From the NCBI GenBank assembly GCA_037440765.1, contig JBBITL010000107.1:1-12037 (forward strand): a DNA stretch of 12,037 nucleotides. Direction: 5' to 3'. The position numbers and the translations under genes are program-made. Positions within the stretch are counted from its first letter, which is position 1, and each line of letters begins with the position of its first letter. This document shows, one piece after another, positions 10,982 to 12,037 of this stretch. Under the pieces are notes generated by a model that searched no databases, had not been told where the DNA came from, and was given only the letters and a program-made list of their open reading frames with translations. The stretch is from DTKY01 sp037440765. GTDB taxonomy: Bacteria > Acidobacteriota > Terriglobia > Bryobacterales > Bryobacteraceae.

Positions 10982-12037
10982 GCCACAACAACAAAGTCCC
11001 GTTTCTCGACCTGGTAGGTCTTCACAAAGAGCTGGTTGACGAACTGGTCCCGGTGTTCAGGTCCGCGCTGGAGACCGCAGGGTTCATCGGCGGGCCGATG
11101 GTGGAGGGCTTCGAGCGCGATTTCGCGGCGTTCTGCGAAACCCGGCACTGCGTGGGGGTCAACAGCGGCACAGACGCGCTCCGATTCGCCCTCATGGCCG
11201 CCGGCGTCAAGCCAGGCGACATCGTGGTCACGGTTCCCAATACTTTCATAGCGACGGTGGAGGCGATCACGCAGGCGGGCGGGTTGCCGGAGTTCGTTGA
11301 CGTGGACGAGCGCACCTGCAATATGGATCCCGCGCTTCTTGAGAAGCGCCTCAGCCACGGGCGCCGGGTCGCTGCCATCGTGCCGGTGCACCTGTACGGA
11401 CAGCCGGCGGACATGGATCCTATTCTCGAACTGGCAGAGCGGTACGGAGTTGCCGTCGTTGAAGACGCCTGCCAGGCGCACGGAGCGGAGTACTTTTCGC
11501 GTCGCCAGAAGCGTTGGAGGAAAGCCGGGTCGATGGGACGGGCTGCGGCGTTCAGCTTCTATCCAGGCAAGAACCTCGGAGCCTGCGGAGAGGGCGGAGC
11601 GGTGACGACCGATGACCCGGCGCTGGCGCAGCACATGCGGATGCTGCGCGACCACGGCCAGGCGAAGAAGTACTACCACGAGATGGAGGGTTACAACGGC
11701 AGGCTCGACTCCGTGCAGGCCGGGATTCTGCGCGTTAAGCTCCGGCGCCTGGATGAGTGGAACGAGCAGCGGCGTGAGGCGGCGGCGCGGTATCGCGACT
11801 TGCTGGACGCAGCCGGCCTCGGTGGCCTGCCCCCTTACGAGCCCCGCTGGGTGAAGGCGGTATACCACCTGTACGTGATCCGCGTGCAAGACCGTGACGG
11901 GCTGATCAAACACCTGTCCGACGCAGGCATCGGCACGGGGATCCACTACCCCGTCCCGCTGCACTTGCAGAACGCCTACCGCGGGCTGGGCCTCAGGGCG
12001 GGCGACTTTCCTGTGTGCGAGAAGGCGGCATCCGAGA
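10978..12037 (+). CDS. wbpE: WbpE/WlbC-like PLP-dependent sugar aminotransferase (partial at right edge)
   Basis: Begins with GTG in a 4-nt overlap (GTGA) with the acetyltransferase gene and runs off the window after 353 codons without a stop, so only a short C-terminus is missing. It belongs to the DegT/DnrJ/EryC1 family. Landmarks are SGTDALRFAL (63-72), VEDACQAHGA (161-170, with the Asp that contacts PLP), FYPGKNLGACGEGGA (194-208, with Lys198 expected to bind PLP), and YNGRLDSVQAGIL further on. WbpE enzymes transfer an amino group, usually from glutamate, to C3 of the 3-keto sugar made by the dehydrogenase. The three adjacent genes therefore cover dehydrogenation, transamination and acetylation in one unit. 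Confidence 0.9.
   Translation, partial: MSHNNKVPFLDLVGLHKELVDELVPVFRSALETAGFIGGPMVEGFERDFAAFCETRHCVGVNSGTDALRFALMAAGVKPGDIVVTVPNTFIATVEAITQAGGLPEFVDVDERTCNMDPALLEKRLSHGRRVAAIVPVHLYGQPADMDPILELAERYGVAVVEDACQAHGAEYFSRRQKRWRKAGSMGRAAAFSFYPGKNLGACGEGGAVTTDDPALAQHMRMLRDHGQAKKYYHEMEGYNGRLDSVQAGILRVKLRRLDEWNEQRREAAARYRDLLDAAGLGGLPPYEPRWVKAVYHLYVIRVQDRDGLIKHLSDAGIGTGIHYPVPLHLQNAYRGLGLRAGDFPVCEKAASE

Noticed and set aside
10780..11964. A long minus-strand open frame of 394 codons across the acetyltransferase and aminotransferase genes
   Set aside because: It is antisense to two clearly recognised enzyme genes and its translation shows no family motifs.

Overview
This is a GC-rich bacterial window dominated by extracellular polysaccharide and PEP-CTERM surface-protein genes. 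The PEP-CTERM tails, the UpxY/RfaH-type NusG paralogue, the degenerate GGDEF-like/sugar-transferase fusion and the small RHH protein together suggest an Acidobacteriota member (Bryobacterales/Solibacter-like). That placement is an inference; no rRNA or other taxonomic marker is present.

Layout. The window opens with the last 45 codons of a polyprenyl-phosphate sugar transferase (+). Two PEP-CTERM exoprotein genes follow (331-1074 and 1227-2033, +). The second is followed after 10 nt by a PilZ gene (2044-2415, +). On the minus strand lie a coiled-coil protein (2443-2979) and a two-gene unit: a HisKA/HATPase protein (4667-5842) followed, with a 4-nt overlap, by a sigma54-activating response regulator (3189-4670). 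A second PilZ gene (6156-6551, +) converges on a NusG-like antiterminator (6557-7147, -). A 424-bp divergent regulatory region (7148-7571) separates the antiterminator from a tightly packed + strand operon: RHH protein, VanZ-like membrane protein, GGDEF-like/sugar-transferase fusion, then WbpB-, WbpD- and WbpE-like enzymes for a 2,3-diamino-2,3-dideoxyglucuronic acid sugar nucleotide. The last gene runs off the window.

How the parts may work together. Good -24/-12 (sigma54) promoter matches with exact GG-N10-GC spacing lie in front of both PEP-CTERM genes, the coiled-coil gene and the polysaccharide operon. A sigma54 activator is encoded among them. Its partner histidine kinase has Arg where the phospho-accepting His should be and has damaged ATP-binding glycine motifs. 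The receiver domain of the activator also lacks the usual Asp pair and the conserved Lys, so the pair may signal without a classical phosphorelay. In the leader of the polysaccharide operon, about 55 nt after the predicted sigma54 start, sits an exact match to the enterobacterial ops element (GGCGGTAGCNT). The NusG/RfaH-type protein is encoded next door and divergently. The most interesting hypothesis is a two-layer switch, sigma54 activation followed by ops-dependent antitermination, that coordinates exopolysaccharide synthesis with PEP-CTERM protein output. The two PilZ proteins and the GGDEF-like domain suggest a c-di-GMP input. No exosortase is visible, so it must be encoded elsewhere.

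All functional calls rest on reading motifs by eye; no database search was run.
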